Translations under genes and position numbers: made by a program
Notes under the pieces: generated by a model
Told to the model about the DNA's origin: nothing
The model's database searches: none
Seen by the model: only the letters and a program-made list of their open reading frames with translations
Assembly (NCBI RefSeq): GCF_900105715.1
Contig: NZ_FNRY01000001.1
Span: 868,001 to 932,000, forward strand
Length of the DNA: 64,000 nt
DNA from: Paramicrobacterium humi
GTDB lineage: Bacteria; Actinomycetota; Actinomycetes; Actinomycetales; Microbacteriaceae
Reading direction: 5' to 3'
In this document: piece after piece, positions 51,369 to 60,129 of the stretch
How the letters are laid out: the number at the start of each line of letters is the position of its first letter
Numbering within the stretch: the first letter of the stretch is position 1

Positions 51369-54235
51369 ACCGCCACGGCACGGGCGCGACGGAGCGCCCG
51401 CGCTACAAGCGCGGCGGTCCCGACCGCGAGCAGAACCGGCTGCGGCGCTCCCTCGCCGAATGGCGGCTCGCGCTGCGCATCGCCCGCCGCTCCGTGTGGC
51501 GCTCACGCGGCACCAGCCTGATCGTCGTGATCATGGTGCTGCTCCCGGTGGCGGGCTTCTCCGCCGCGGCCGTCATCGGGCAGAGCACCTTCCCGACGCC
51601 GCAGGAGAAGATCGCCGCCGAACTCGGCCAGAACGAGGCGAAGCTCTACACCGACATCGGTCCGAATCCGCATGCCTCTCAGAATCGCTTTGACCCCCAT
51701 GACATCAACTCACCATCGTTAGGTTCCACGCCGAGTACGCCGCTCGATGAGGACGGTGTGCGGGCTCTGTTTCCCGCGGGCACGGAAATGTTCGTCGTCC
51801 GCAACAGCGATGTTCGGGCCGAGACCTCGCACGGAGTTGCGAGCTTTCCAGTTACTGTCGGCGCTCTCTGGGATGACGCGTTCACAGGGCGCACAAACAT
51901 CATCGAGGGCCGTGCTCCGTCCACCGGTTCAGAGGTCCTTGTCACGTCCGCCGCGCTCGAGCATCTGGGTGCGCACGTTGGCGACAGCGTAACCATCGTG
52001 AGCCCGAGCCAGGCGGATCTCACGATCACTGGCGTTCTCCGAGATGCACAGAATGCGGATGCTGTCGAACGGATCTACCTGCCGGAGGGCGATTTCGCCT
52101 CAACTCTGAGTACGCGCCTCGACGGCTACTTTCTGCCCAACACTGTTGTGGACATGGGCGACCTCGCGCGACTCAACCATGCCGGGGTCACGGTGCTTTC
52201 TCGCGACATCCTCTCCCACGCCACGTCCCTAGAACTCGCAGGAGCATCGAGTCCCTTTCAACCGTTCGGTGTTCTCATAGCGATGGCAGCCGTATTCGCG
52301 ATCTTTGAGATCGTCTTGCTCGCGGGCGCTGCCTTCGCCGTGGGTGCGCGCAAGCAGCAACGCGCACTTGCGACGCTCGCAAGCGTTGGCGGAAGCAAGC
52401 GAGTCATGCGGCGAATCGTTCTTTCGCAGGGAATCGTGCTCGGAGGCATCGGCGGAATCGTTGGAGTCGTCATCGGTGTTCCGACCGCGGCCGTGGTCAT
52501 GGCCATCACGAGCGACGGTAGCGCCACGCTGTACTGGGGCTTTCACGCACAACCGCTTGTGCTCGGAGCCATCATTGCCCTCGCCGTAATCGTGGGGTTG
52601 ACGTCAGCCGTTATTCCGGCTCGTGCAGCCGCTAAGTTCGATGTGCTTGCCGCTTTACGCGGGAGTCGAAGGGCGGCTGCACCATCGCGAGCGGCTCCGC
52701 GCTTCGGTCTGGCGTTCATGATCTTAGGCATCGTCTCCACGATCGGTTCGGCCATATCCATCCGCAATCTCGAGTGGGACGCGCATCCAGCACTCACGGA
52801 TGTGCTGCTCAGCGCCATGATCGCCGGTCCGCTCATCGCTCAGATCGGTGCGATCATGTGCGGCGGCCTTGTGCTCCGCACGATTTCTCGTCTCACCTCG
52901 CACTTCAGCATCGGAGCCCGTCTAGCCTCACGGGACAGCGCTTCGAACACTCGTCGCAGTGTGCCCGCGTTCGCATCCGTTATGGTGACCGCTTTTCTCG
53001 CCATCACGGTGATTTGCATCGGTACCGTGCAGACGCAACAGCTCACTGCCCAATACGTTTATTCAACGCTTCCAGGCCAGGCAACGGTCTTCATCCCGAA
53101 AAACTTGGATAATTCAGAGCGCGTCGCCGTCGGCGATATCGAGGCCATTGTCGCGGAGGACGCGCCAATGGCAAGCGTTGCGAGATTCTACGATCCCGCT
53201 ATAGAGCTTGACCCGAACACGGGCATGCCGAGCGACGGGGTACACGTGACAGCCAGCGTTCCGGTCGCACACCTCTGTCCATCCAATCCACTTTCTCCCG
53301 AATATGACGCCGGCGTGTGGGAGTCGAGTTCGGCAGCGGCTCTGGAACAACAACATCTCACGGCGACGGACGCGCGCTGCAGCGCGTCCGCGGAGCTTGT
53401 ATCTCACAGTTGGAACCAGATCAGCGTGACGACTCTCGCCGGGCTGGCCATCTGGCTTGGAGGTCACGTTCCGGATGACGTTCGAAAAACCTTCGAGAGC
53501 GGCGGCGTCGTGTCTTCGGCCCCCATGTTGATCAATGACGGCCACCTCACTTTGCAGTGGTGGGCGGCCGACGAAGGGCCTTCAGGCAGCTCTTCTGAAC
53601 TTCCAAGCCAGCAACCCCTCACTGAGACGACGATGCGCGCCGTCAGCGTCAAGGCGACATACCCGCTTCCCCATAGAGTGCTGATGTCCACCGAAACGGC
53701 GGAGACCCTGGGAATCTCACTCGCAGTAGGCCGCCTCGTCGCGTCACCCGGGTCCGAGGCATTCAGCCAAGCGCAAATCGACAAATTGAATGGCGACCTT
53801 GGGGCGCTGAACAGCGGCGTTTTCGTGGAGCGTGGCCCTGACCAGACCTGGCGCTACATCATTGCGATCGTCGCCCTCCTCGCTGGGGTGCTGTTTGTAT
53901 GCGCGAGCGCGGTTGCAATCGGGTTGTCGCGCGCAGATGGGCGCGCCGACGATGCGACCCTGTCTGCGGTGGGAGCAACCCGCCTGTTGCGCCGGTCATT
54001 TTCGTTCTGGCAGGCGATCATCCTTGTGGGCGTGGGCACACTGATTGGCACCACTGCCGGACTGCTGATCAGCTACGGACTCCGAGTAGCAGGAGCCTTT
54101 AGCTCGGGACCCTTCACTCCACCATGGCTCGTCCTAGGCTTCGTGGCCATCGGGATGCCGGTCGCGATCGCGATCGGCAGCTGGCTCGTAGCCTCCAAGC
54201 CGACGACCCTCGCCCGTCGAGTTGCGATTGGATAG
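51365..54235 (+). CDS. FtsX-type ABC permease, first copy (atypical composition)
   Basis: A 956-residue permease. One helix near 50-70 (IVVIMVLLPVAGFSAAAVIG), a large extracytoplasmic domain, three helices from about 300 to 420 including the FtsX block FEIVLLAGAAFAVGARKQQR, further helices near 440-520, a second outer domain with cysteines, and three helices at the C-terminus ending ASKPTTLARRVAIG. The first 98 codons up to 51660 match the next gene exactly in DNA; after that the gene has visibly lower GC and other codon use than its neighbours. It probably entered by recombination. It should pair with the ATPase before it. Confidence 0.88.
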   Translation: MNRHGTGATERPRYKRGGPDREQNRLRRSLAEWRLALRIARRSVWRSRGTSLIVVIMVLLPVAGFSAAAVIGQSTFPTPQEKIAAELGQNEAKLYTDIGPNPHASQNRFDPHDINSPSLGSTPSTPLDEDGVRALFPAGTEMFVVRNSDVRAETSHGVASFPVTVGALWDDAFTGRTNIIEGRAPSTGSEVLVTSAALEHLGAHVGDSVTIVSPSQADLTITGVLRDAQNADAVERIYLPEGDFASTLSTRLDGYFLPNTVVDMGDLARLNHAGVTVLSRDILSHATSLELAGASSPFQPFGVLIAMAAVFAIFEIVLLAGAAFAVGARKQQRALATLASVGGSKRVMRRIVLSQGIVLGGIGGIVGVVIGVPTAAVVMAITSDGSATLYWGFHAQPLVLGAIIALAVIVGLTSAVIPARAAAKFDVLAALRGSRRAAAPSRAAPRFGLAFMILGIVSTIGSAISIRNLEWDAHPALTDVLLSAMIAGPLIAQIGAIMCGGLVLRTISRLTSHFSIGARLASRDSASNTRRSVPAFASVMVTAFLAITVICIGTVQTQQLTAQYVYSTLPGQATVFIPKNLDNSERVAVGDIEAIVAEDAPMASVARFYDPAIELDPNTGMPSDGVHVTASVPVAHLCPSNPLSPEYDAGVWESSSAAALEQQHLTATDARCSASAELVSHSWNQISVTTLAGLAIWLGGHVPDDVRKTFESGGVVSSAPMLINDGHLTLQWWAADEGPSGSSSELPSQQPLTETTMRAVSVKATYPLPHRVLMSTETAETLGISLAVGRLVASPGSEAFSQAQIDKLNGDLGALNSGVFVERGPDQTWRYIIAIVALLAGVLFVCASAVAIGLSRADGRADDATLSAVGATRLLRRSFSFWQAIILVGVGTLIGTTAGLLISYGLRVAGAFSSGPFTPPWLVLGFVAIGMPVAIAIGSWLVASKPTTLARRVAIG
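51398..51660 (+). repeat. 263-bp exact direct repeat, copy 1
   Basis: Identical base for base to 54264-54526. It starts at codon 12 of the first permease gene and ends at the codons for TDIG. The bases on either side differ at once. Confidence 0.95.
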
Positions 54236-54239
54236 ACCG

Positions 54240-57110
54240 TTGCCCAGACACTCTCCATCACAGCCGCGCTACAAGCGCGGCGGTCCCGACCGCGAGCAGA
54301 ACCGGCTGCGGCGCTCCCTCGCCGAATGGCGGCTCGCGCTGCGCATCGCCCGCCGCTCCGTGTGGCGCTCACGCGGCACCAGCCTGATCGTCGTGATCAT
54401 GGTGCTGCTCCCGGTGGCGGGCTTCTCCGCCGCGGCCGTCATCGGGCAGAGCACCTTCCCGACGCCGCAGGAGAAGATCGCCGCCGAACTCGGCCAGAAC
54501 GAGGCGAAGCTCTACACCGACATCGGCACGCACTCCGGCATGGTGCAGGATCCCGTCGAACCCCGCTACTACCACTCGCCCGACGACGGTCCGGTGTCCG
54601 GGGGGCCCGGCGACCGGCTCGATGAGGCGGGCGTGCAGGCCCTGTTCCCCGGCGCGAGGCTCACAACCCTGACCACGGCCTCCGTCACCGCCGAGACCGA
54701 GAGCGGTGTCGGCCAGCTGCTGGTCGCCCTCGGTCCGCTCTGGGGCGACGACTTCGCCGGCCGCACGCACATCGTCCGCGGTGCCGCGCCGGCGCAGCCC
54801 GGCGACGTGCTCGTCAGCGAAGCTACCCTCGCCCGGCTCGGCGCCCGTGTCGGCGACACGATCACGCTCACCGACCCCGCCGAATCGCTGCACATCACGG
54901 GCGTGCTCGACGACGCCATGAGCACGGACGAGGAGGAGTGGATCTACGCGCCCGCGACGACGTTCGGCACCGCGCTCGAGACCTGGGAGACCAGCTACTA
55001 CCTGCCCGACACCGTCATCACGCGCGACCAGCTCGACGGCCTCAACGACGCGGGCGTCACCGTGCTCTCGCGCAACGTGCTCGAACACGCGAGCGCCGGC
55101 GAGCTCGCGATGAGCGGCGGATTCTGGAGCCAGTTCGGCGTCATGCTCCTGCTCGCAGCGGCGTTCGCGATCTTCGAGATCGTGCTGCTGGCCGGCGCCG
55201 CCTTCGCGGTCGGGGCGCGCAAGCAGCAGCGGGCGCTCGCGACGCTCGCCAGCGTCGGCGGTGAACGGCGGATGCTGTATCGCGTCGTCACGAGCCAGGG
55301 CCTCGTTCTCGGCCTCATCGGCGGCGTCATCGGCCTCGCTCTCGGCGTGCCGGCCGCCGCGGTGTTCATGCGCGCCACGAACAACGGCAGCGCCACGCAG
55401 TACTGGGGGTTCCACGCCGAACCGGTCACGCTCGGCGCGGTCCTGCTCGTCGCCACCCTTGTCGGCCTGTGCTCCGCGATCGCCCCGGCGCGCGCCGCCG
55501 TGAAGTTCGACGTTCTCGCCGCCCTGCGCGGCAGCCGCAAGCCCGCGCAGGTCTCGGCGAAGGCCACGCGGTGGGGTCTCAGCTACCTGGTGATCGGCGT
55601 GGCGGCGACCCTGGTCGGCGCCCTCGGCCTTCGGGCGCTCAACTGGGCCGGCGCGTCCATGAGCGGCTGGGGGTTCTGGCTCAGCCTCGCCGGCGTCATC
55701 GGCGGGCCGATCGTGCTGCAGGTGGGCGTGATCATGTGCGGCGGCGCGGTGCTGCGGGTGATCGCCCGCGTCGTCTCGCGCGTGGGGCTCGGGGCGCGGC
55801 TCGCCTCTCGTGACAGCGCCGCCAACCGGGCGCGCTCCGTGCCCGCGTTCGCGGCCATCATGGTCACGGCCTTCCTCGCCGTGGTCGTCATCAACGTGAC
55901 CGTGTCCACCAGCACCTCGAACGCGGCCTACCACTGGTACCAGGCCCAGCCGGGCCAGGCCGTGACCTACATCCCCACCGCCGCGCCCGACGAGGACCCG
56001 ACCGATCTGGCGGCGCTCACCACGTTGGTCCGCGACGAGTTGGCCCCTGCCGCCACCGCCCGATACGACGAGCCGAAGGTGGTCTGGGATCTGGACACGG
56101 GCGAGCCGCTCTCCGGCCTGTCCGTCGTGCCGGTGTACCCACCGGCGAACATGTGCCCCACCGATCCGGGCTCGGCCGACTACGACGCCTCACTCGCCGA
56201 CTCGCTCTCGAGCGCCGAGTACAACACCTACGCGCGAAAGCTCGCCGACACCGACCCGCGCTGTGACATGCCGCTGATGAACCGGGCGGGCAACGTGAAC
56301 ACGGTCATCATCTCCGACGCCGACGGGCTCGCGCTCTTCCTCGGGCATGCGCCGAGCAAAGCGACGCGGGACGCGTTCGCGCAGGGTGCGGCCGTCACCA
56401 CGAACCCGGTGTTCCTGCTGAACCAGGAAGTCACCCTCGACTGGTGGGCGCCCGACGCCGAGCGCTGGAACCCGGACGCGGGAGCCACCCCGGAGCGCTC
56501 CCGCGCGATTCCCGCCGTGTACGCGGAGCCCACCGTGCTCGCCTCGGACCCGGTCATCATCTCGGCGGCCACGGCCCGAACCCTCGGCATCGAGACGCAG
56601 CCGCGCGCCCTCGTGGCCGCACCCGGACACGAGCCGTTCACGCAATCGCAGGTCGACGCCCTCAATGAGCGTCTCACCGCGCTGGGCACGAACGTGCAGG
56701 TCGAGAACGGCCCCCAGCCGACGTGGCTGTACATCATCCTCGCGGTGCTGCTGATCGCCGGCGCCCTGTTCGTGGGCGCCAGCGCGGTCGCGATCGGCCT
56801 GTCACGCGCCGACGGCCGCGCCGACGACGCGACCCTCGCCGCCGTCGGGGCGACCCGGTCGCTGCGCCGCGCCTTCGCGTTCTGGCAGGCGGTGGTGCTC
56901 GTCGGCGTGGGAACCGTGACGGGCACGATCGCGGGGCTGATCACCACGTACGGCATCTCGCTCATCGACACGAGCGGGTACGTCGCCTTCGACCCGCCGT
57001 GGATCGCGCTCGGGGCGCTCGTGATCGGGATGCCGCTGGCCATCGCCATCGGCAGCTGGCTCGTCGCGTCCAAGCCCACGACCCTCGCGCGCCGTGTCGC
57101 GATCGGGTAG
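54240..57110 (+). CDS. FtsX-type ABC permease, second copy
   Basis: A 956-residue permease with the same layout as the first copy: N-terminal helix, outer domain with DSAANRARSVPAFAAIMVTA-type FtsX segments, and the same C-terminal ASKPTTLARRVAIG. Codon use is typical of the genome. No ATG or GTG exists before the shared block. The only candidates are TTG at 54222, 54228 or 54240; I give 54240, which follows the upstream stop by four bases, as in coupled re-initiation. The native start (ATGAACCGCC) appears to have stayed with the first copy. Outer domains of the two copies are clearly different. Confidence 0.85.
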   Translation: MPRHSPSQPRYKRGGPDREQNRLRRSLAEWRLALRIARRSVWRSRGTSLIVVIMVLLPVAGFSAAAVIGQSTFPTPQEKIAAELGQNEAKLYTDIGTHSGMVQDPVEPRYYHSPDDGPVSGGPGDRLDEAGVQALFPGARLTTLTTASVTAETESGVGQLLVALGPLWGDDFAGRTHIVRGAAPAQPGDVLVSEATLARLGARVGDTITLTDPAESLHITGVLDDAMSTDEEEWIYAPATTFGTALETWETSYYLPDTVITRDQLDGLNDAGVTVLSRNVLEHASAGELAMSGGFWSQFGVMLLLAAAFAIFEIVLLAGAAFAVGARKQQRALATLASVGGERRMLYRVVTSQGLVLGLIGGVIGLALGVPAAAVFMRATNNGSATQYWGFHAEPVTLGAVLLVATLVGLCSAIAPARAAVKFDVLAALRGSRKPAQVSAKATRWGLSYLVIGVAATLVGALGLRALNWAGASMSGWGFWLSLAGVIGGPIVLQVGVIMCGGAVLRVIARVVSRVGLGARLASRDSAANRARSVPAFAAIMVTAFLAVVVINVTVSTSTSNAAYHWYQAQPGQAVTYIPTAAPDEDPTDLAALTTLVRDELAPAATARYDEPKVVWDLDTGEPLSGLSVVPVYPPANMCPTDPGSADYDASLADSLSSAEYNTYARKLADTDPRCDMPLMNRAGNVNTVIISDADGLALFLGHAPSKATRDAFAQGAAVTTNPVFLLNQEVTLDWWAPDAERWNPDAGATPERSRAIPAVYAEPTVLASDPVIISAATARTLGIETQPRALVAAPGHEPFTQSQVDALNERLTALGTNVQVENGPQPTWLYIILAVLLIAGALFVGASAVAIGLSRADGRADDATLAAVGATRSLRRAFAFWQAVVLVGVGTVTGTIAGLITTYGISLIDTSGYVAFDPPWIALGALVIGMPLAIAIGSWLVASKPTTLARRVAIG
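54264..54526 (+). repeat. 263-bp exact direct repeat, copy 2
   Basis: Identical to 51398-51660, 2866 bases further on. It begins within the N-terminal codons of the second permease gene. Confidence 0.95.
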
Positions 57111-57137
57111 GTGATGCCGCGACGCCCTGCGGCACGC

Positions 57138-57143
57138 TACGAT
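57138..57143 (+). promoter_or_regulatory. Possible -10 box TACGAT of the DUF2804 gene
   Basis: TACGAT about 30 bases before the ATG at 57173, leaving room for the GGAGGA ribosome-binding site. Confidence 0.35.
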
Positions 57144-57172
57144 CGGCTCACCCCCGAACACGGAGGACGCCG

Positions 57173-58186
57173 ATGCCCCCACATCTGCACGAGCGCGAGA
57201 TCACCGAGCCCGTGTCGCTGACGCGGCCAAACGGGCGCCTCAATCCCGAAGCGGTCGGCTGGGCACGTCAGCCTCTGCTTGACACGAGCGGCATCGGCGG
57301 CGCGCGGTTCTGGGGCCGCAACAAGCGGTGGGAGTACTGGAACGTCATCACCCCCACCCACATCCTCGCGCTGACCGTCTCATCGCTGGACTATGCCGGC
57401 GTGCACGAGGTGTGGGTGCTCGACCGGCGCAGCCACGAGGCGCGTTCGGCGAACGCGGTCACGCCGTTCGCGGGCGGTGTCATGCTGCCGGGCTCCCTTG
57501 GCGAGGGCACGGCGCGTGCGACGGCGAAGAACCTCGCGATCGAGATCAGCGAGGAACCCGATGGCACTCGTGTCCGGGCCGAGATCGACGGGCTCCGCTT
57601 TGACGTGGCAGTCGCGCTTCCCTCAGGCCATGAGAGGCTCGGCGTCGTCGTGCCGTGGAGCGACCGGCTGTTCCAGTACACGGTGAAGGACGTCGCCCGA
57701 CCGGCGTCCGGAATGCTGTGGATCGACGGCGTCGAGTTCCCCCTCCGCGACGGCGACTGCTGGGCCGTGCTCGATCACGGCCGCGGTCGCTGGCCGTACG
57801 ACGTGCGCTGGAACTGGGGCGCCGGCTCCGGCGAGAGCAACGGGCACGTGCTCGGCATCCAGATCGGCGGTCAGTGGACCGACGGCACGGGCTCGACCGA
57901 GAACGCGTTTCTCGTCGACGGTCGACTGCACAAGATCAGTGAGGAGCTGCGCTGGGAGTTCGACGCCGCGCACTACCTCGCGCCGTGGCGTATCTCGGGC
58001 GAGAGCATCGAGCTCACCCTCGAACCGTTCTACGACAAGATCTCGCGCACCGACCTCGGGATCCTCAGCTCGAGCACGCACCAGTGCTTTGGTCGCTACT
58101 CGGGCTGGTTCCGCGATGACCGCGGCACGAGAATCGAGTTCCATGACCTCGTCGGCTGGGCCGAAGACGTGCGCAACCGCTGGTGA
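57173..58186 (+). CDS. DUF2804 protein
   Basis: A 337-residue protein of unknown function. Blocks LTRPNGRLNPEAVGWARQPL, FWGRNKRWEYWNVITPTHIL, DGDCWAVLDHGRGRWPYDVR, WNWGAGSG and TENAFLVDGRLHKISEEL define DUF2804, and the C-terminal GRYSGWFRDDRG completes it. The fold recalls lipocalin-like or tocopherol-cyclase-like barrels in related families. ATG 57173 has GGAGGA eight bases upstream. It converges with the methyltransferase gene, one base between stops. Confidence 0.9.
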   Translation: MPPHLHEREITEPVSLTRPNGRLNPEAVGWARQPLLDTSGIGGARFWGRNKRWEYWNVITPTHILALTVSSLDYAGVHEVWVLDRRSHEARSANAVTPFAGGVMLPGSLGEGTARATAKNLAIEISEEPDGTRVRAEIDGLRFDVAVALPSGHERLGVVVPWSDRLFQYTVKDVARPASGMLWIDGVEFPLRDGDCWAVLDHGRGRWPYDVRWNWGAGSGESNGHVLGIQIGGQWTDGTGSTENAFLVDGRLHKISEELRWEFDAAHYLAPWRISGESIELTLEPFYDKISRTDLGILSSSTHQCFGRYSGWFRDDRGTRIEFHDLVGWAEDVRNRW

Positions 58187-58187
58187 C

Positions 58188-58964
58188 TCAGCCGCGCACG
58201 CCGATCACGACGGTCGACTCGAGCTCGTCGTCGACGACGGTGCTGGCGGAGAGTTCGGCGCCCTGAAGCGCCGCGAGAGCGGCATCCGCCTGGCTCTCGT
58301 TGATCTCGCTCAGGATGCTGCCGCCCGGCGCGAGCCAGCCGGGCGCCGCCGCGACCAGCCGGCGGAACACGGCGAGGCCGTCGCTTCCGCCGTCGTGCGT
58401 GATCGCGGGCTCGTGCTCGCGCGCCTCGGCGGGCATGAGCCGGAGCTCGGCCGAGGGGACGTAGGGCACGTTGGCGACGAGCACGTCGACGCGGCCGCGC
58501 AGGCGTGCGGGCAGCGCGTCGAACAGGTCGCCCTCGAACACGGCGCCGTGTCCCGCGAGATTCTCCCGTGCACACGCGACGGCGACCGGATCGAGGTCCG
58601 CGGCATACGACTCGATGTCCGGATGCCGCTCGGCGAGCACGCGCGCGATCGCACCGGAGCCGCAGCACACGTCGACGACGACTGATCCGGGCGAGCACAG
58701 CCGCGCCGCCTGCTCGACGAGCGCGCCCGTGCGCCGGCGCGGGATGAAGACGCCGGGCGCCACGCGGACGCGCAGTCCGCAGAACTCGGCCCAGCCGACG
58801 ATGTGCTCGGGGGCTTCGCCGGCGATCCGCCGCGCCACCATCGTCCCGAGCTCCTCGTCACCGGCGGCGGCGGCGTCGAGGAACAGCGCCGCCTCGTCCT
58901 CCGCGAACACGCAGCCCGCTGCCCGCAGGCGGCTCGCCAGCTGGGCGGCATCCTTCGCTGTCAT
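58188..58964 (-). CDS. Putative protein N5-glutamine methyltransferase (PrmC/HemK-like)
   Basis: A 258-residue SAM-dependent methyltransferase. GVFIPRRRTGALVEQAARL is the PrmC block, VVDVCCGSGAIARVLAERHP the SAM motif, AADLDPVAVACARENL the acidic loop, and the catalytic motif reads NVPYVPSAEL: NVPY instead of the usual NPPY. EHEPAITHDGGSDGLAVFRR follows as in the family. The change of the second residue is seen in an actinobacterial paralogue group, so the target may not be release factors. ATGA overlap with the esterase gene. Confidence 0.87.
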   Translation of the reverse strand: MTAKDAAQLASRLRAAGCVFAEDEAALFLDAAAAGDEELGTMVARRIAGEAPEHIVGWAEFCGLRVRVAPGVFIPRRRTGALVEQAARLCSPGSVVVDVCCGSGAIARVLAERHPDIESYAADLDPVAVACARENLAGHGAVFEGDLFDALPARLRGRVDVLVANVPYVPSAELRLMPAEAREHEPAITHDGGSDGLAVFRRLVAAAPGWLAPGGSILSEINESQADAALAALQGAELSASTVVDDELESTVVIGVRG

Positions 58965-60001
58965 TTCTGGGCCGTCACCGCGCCGAGGAACTGGATCGTC
59001 TTGTCGTAGGTGGCGCGGGCGTCCGTGAGGTCGAGGTGGAACTGGTACTCGTGCGGCAGGGCCGGCTCGTGGTCGGCTGCGAAGAACTCCTCGGTCACAT
59101 CCACGCCCTCGTCGCGGAGGGTCTGCGACATGGGCAGCGACTGGATCCAGGTCAGGCCGTCGCCGTTGCCGCCCGAGATGAACGTCGCGGGGAAGTCCTC
59201 GGTGACCCACTCCATCGTCGACATGAGGGAACCTGCGGCGAGCTGCGACCATGCCTTCGTACCGGTGTAGCCCCACAGCGCGATCTTGAGTCCCGCGGCG
59301 TCGAAGCCGGTGAGGTCGGCCATCGCGTCCATGTCGTAGACGCCGCAGTGCAGGATCACGGCGTCGAGCTGGTCCGGTGCGAGACCGGGCGTGATGCCCG
59401 TGAAGTGCGCGTAATGCGGATTCGTGACGAGCACGGCGAGCTGGCTCGCGAGCTGCGCGCCCGCGGAATCGCCCGCGAGCACGATGCGGTCGGCGTCGAC
59501 GCCCAGCTCGGCGGCGTGATCGGAGATGTAGCCGAGAGCCGTGTTGAGCTGCTCGAACGCCGTCGGGTACGTGCCCTCGGGCCCGAGCGTGTAGTTCAGG
59601 CCGATCGCAGCGTAGCCGTCGTTCGCGATCATCTCGAGGTACGGCTGCACGTTCGCGGCGCTGCCCGAGATCCACGAGCCGCCATGAATCCACACGACGG
59701 CCGGCAGCGGCTGGCCCGCGCCGGTCGGGCGATACAGATCGAGAGTCTCGTCGGAGCTGTCGGTCGCGTACGGCACGTCACGCGTTCTCTCGATGTCGAG
59801 TGTCGGCTGGTGGTCGCGCATCTCGTCGGCGATGCCCGCCGCACCCCGGTCGAAGGCCGCGCGCATGAGCAGCACCGACGGCCACGGGCTCGCCGAGAAG
59901 ACGAGGCCGATCGCGGCGAGCACGGCGCCGGCCGCGAGCAGGAGCTGCCGAACGGCGTACCGGCTTCGGGGCTCCGGCTCGCGGACAGCGCGTGAGGTCA
60001 T
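58961..60001 (-). CDS. Membrane-anchored alpha/beta hydrolase (HSL/BD-FAE esterase type)
   Basis: A 346-residue protein: an N-terminal helix (LLLAAGAVLAAIGLVFSAS) anchors it, followed by a catalytic domain with the oxyanion motif VVWIHGGSWISG, nucleophile elbow VLAGDSAGAQLASQ and acid/histidine near the C-terminus (DHEPALPHEYQF). HGG and GDSAG are those of the hormone-sensitive-lipase family. Substrate unknown, probably short acyl esters. Leaderless start at ATG 60001. Confidence 0.88.
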   Translation of the reverse strand: MTSRAVREPEPRSRYAVRQLLLAAGAVLAAIGLVFSASPWPSVLLMRAAFDRGAAGIADEMRDHQPTLDIERTRDVPYATDSSDETLDLYRPTGAGQPLPAVVWIHGGSWISGSAANVQPYLEMIANDGYAAIGLNYTLGPEGTYPTAFEQLNTALGYISDHAAELGVDADRIVLAGDSAGAQLASQLAVLVTNPHYAHFTGITPGLAPDQLDAVILHCGVYDMDAMADLTGFDAAGLKIALWGYTGTKAWSQLAAGSLMSTMEWVTEDFPATFISGGNGDGLTWIQSLPMSQTLRDEGVDVTEEFFAADHEPALPHEYQFHLDLTDARATYDKTIQFLGAVTAQK

Positions 60002-60007
60002 TCGGCG

Positions 60008-60013
60008 AGCTTA
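60008..60013 (-). promoter_or_regulatory. -10 box TAAGCT, leaderless start of the esterase gene
   Basis: TAAGCT on the minus strand, six bases (CGCCGA), then ATG 60001. Confidence 0.5.
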
Positions 60014-60129
60014 ACGTCTCGCGGTGGGCGCGTCGAAGCCTGCCGTGCGGGTTGCGCTTCGCGCGGTCTTGCGCAATCACGGCGAGTGCGGCACGGTCGA
60101 GGTGCATGCTCGATCGATGGGAGAACGCC

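Noticed and set aside
51398-54526. Insertion sequence or transposon flanked by 263-bp direct repeats
   Set aside because: No transposase, no terminal inverted repeats, and both copies are inside coding sequence of the same gene family.
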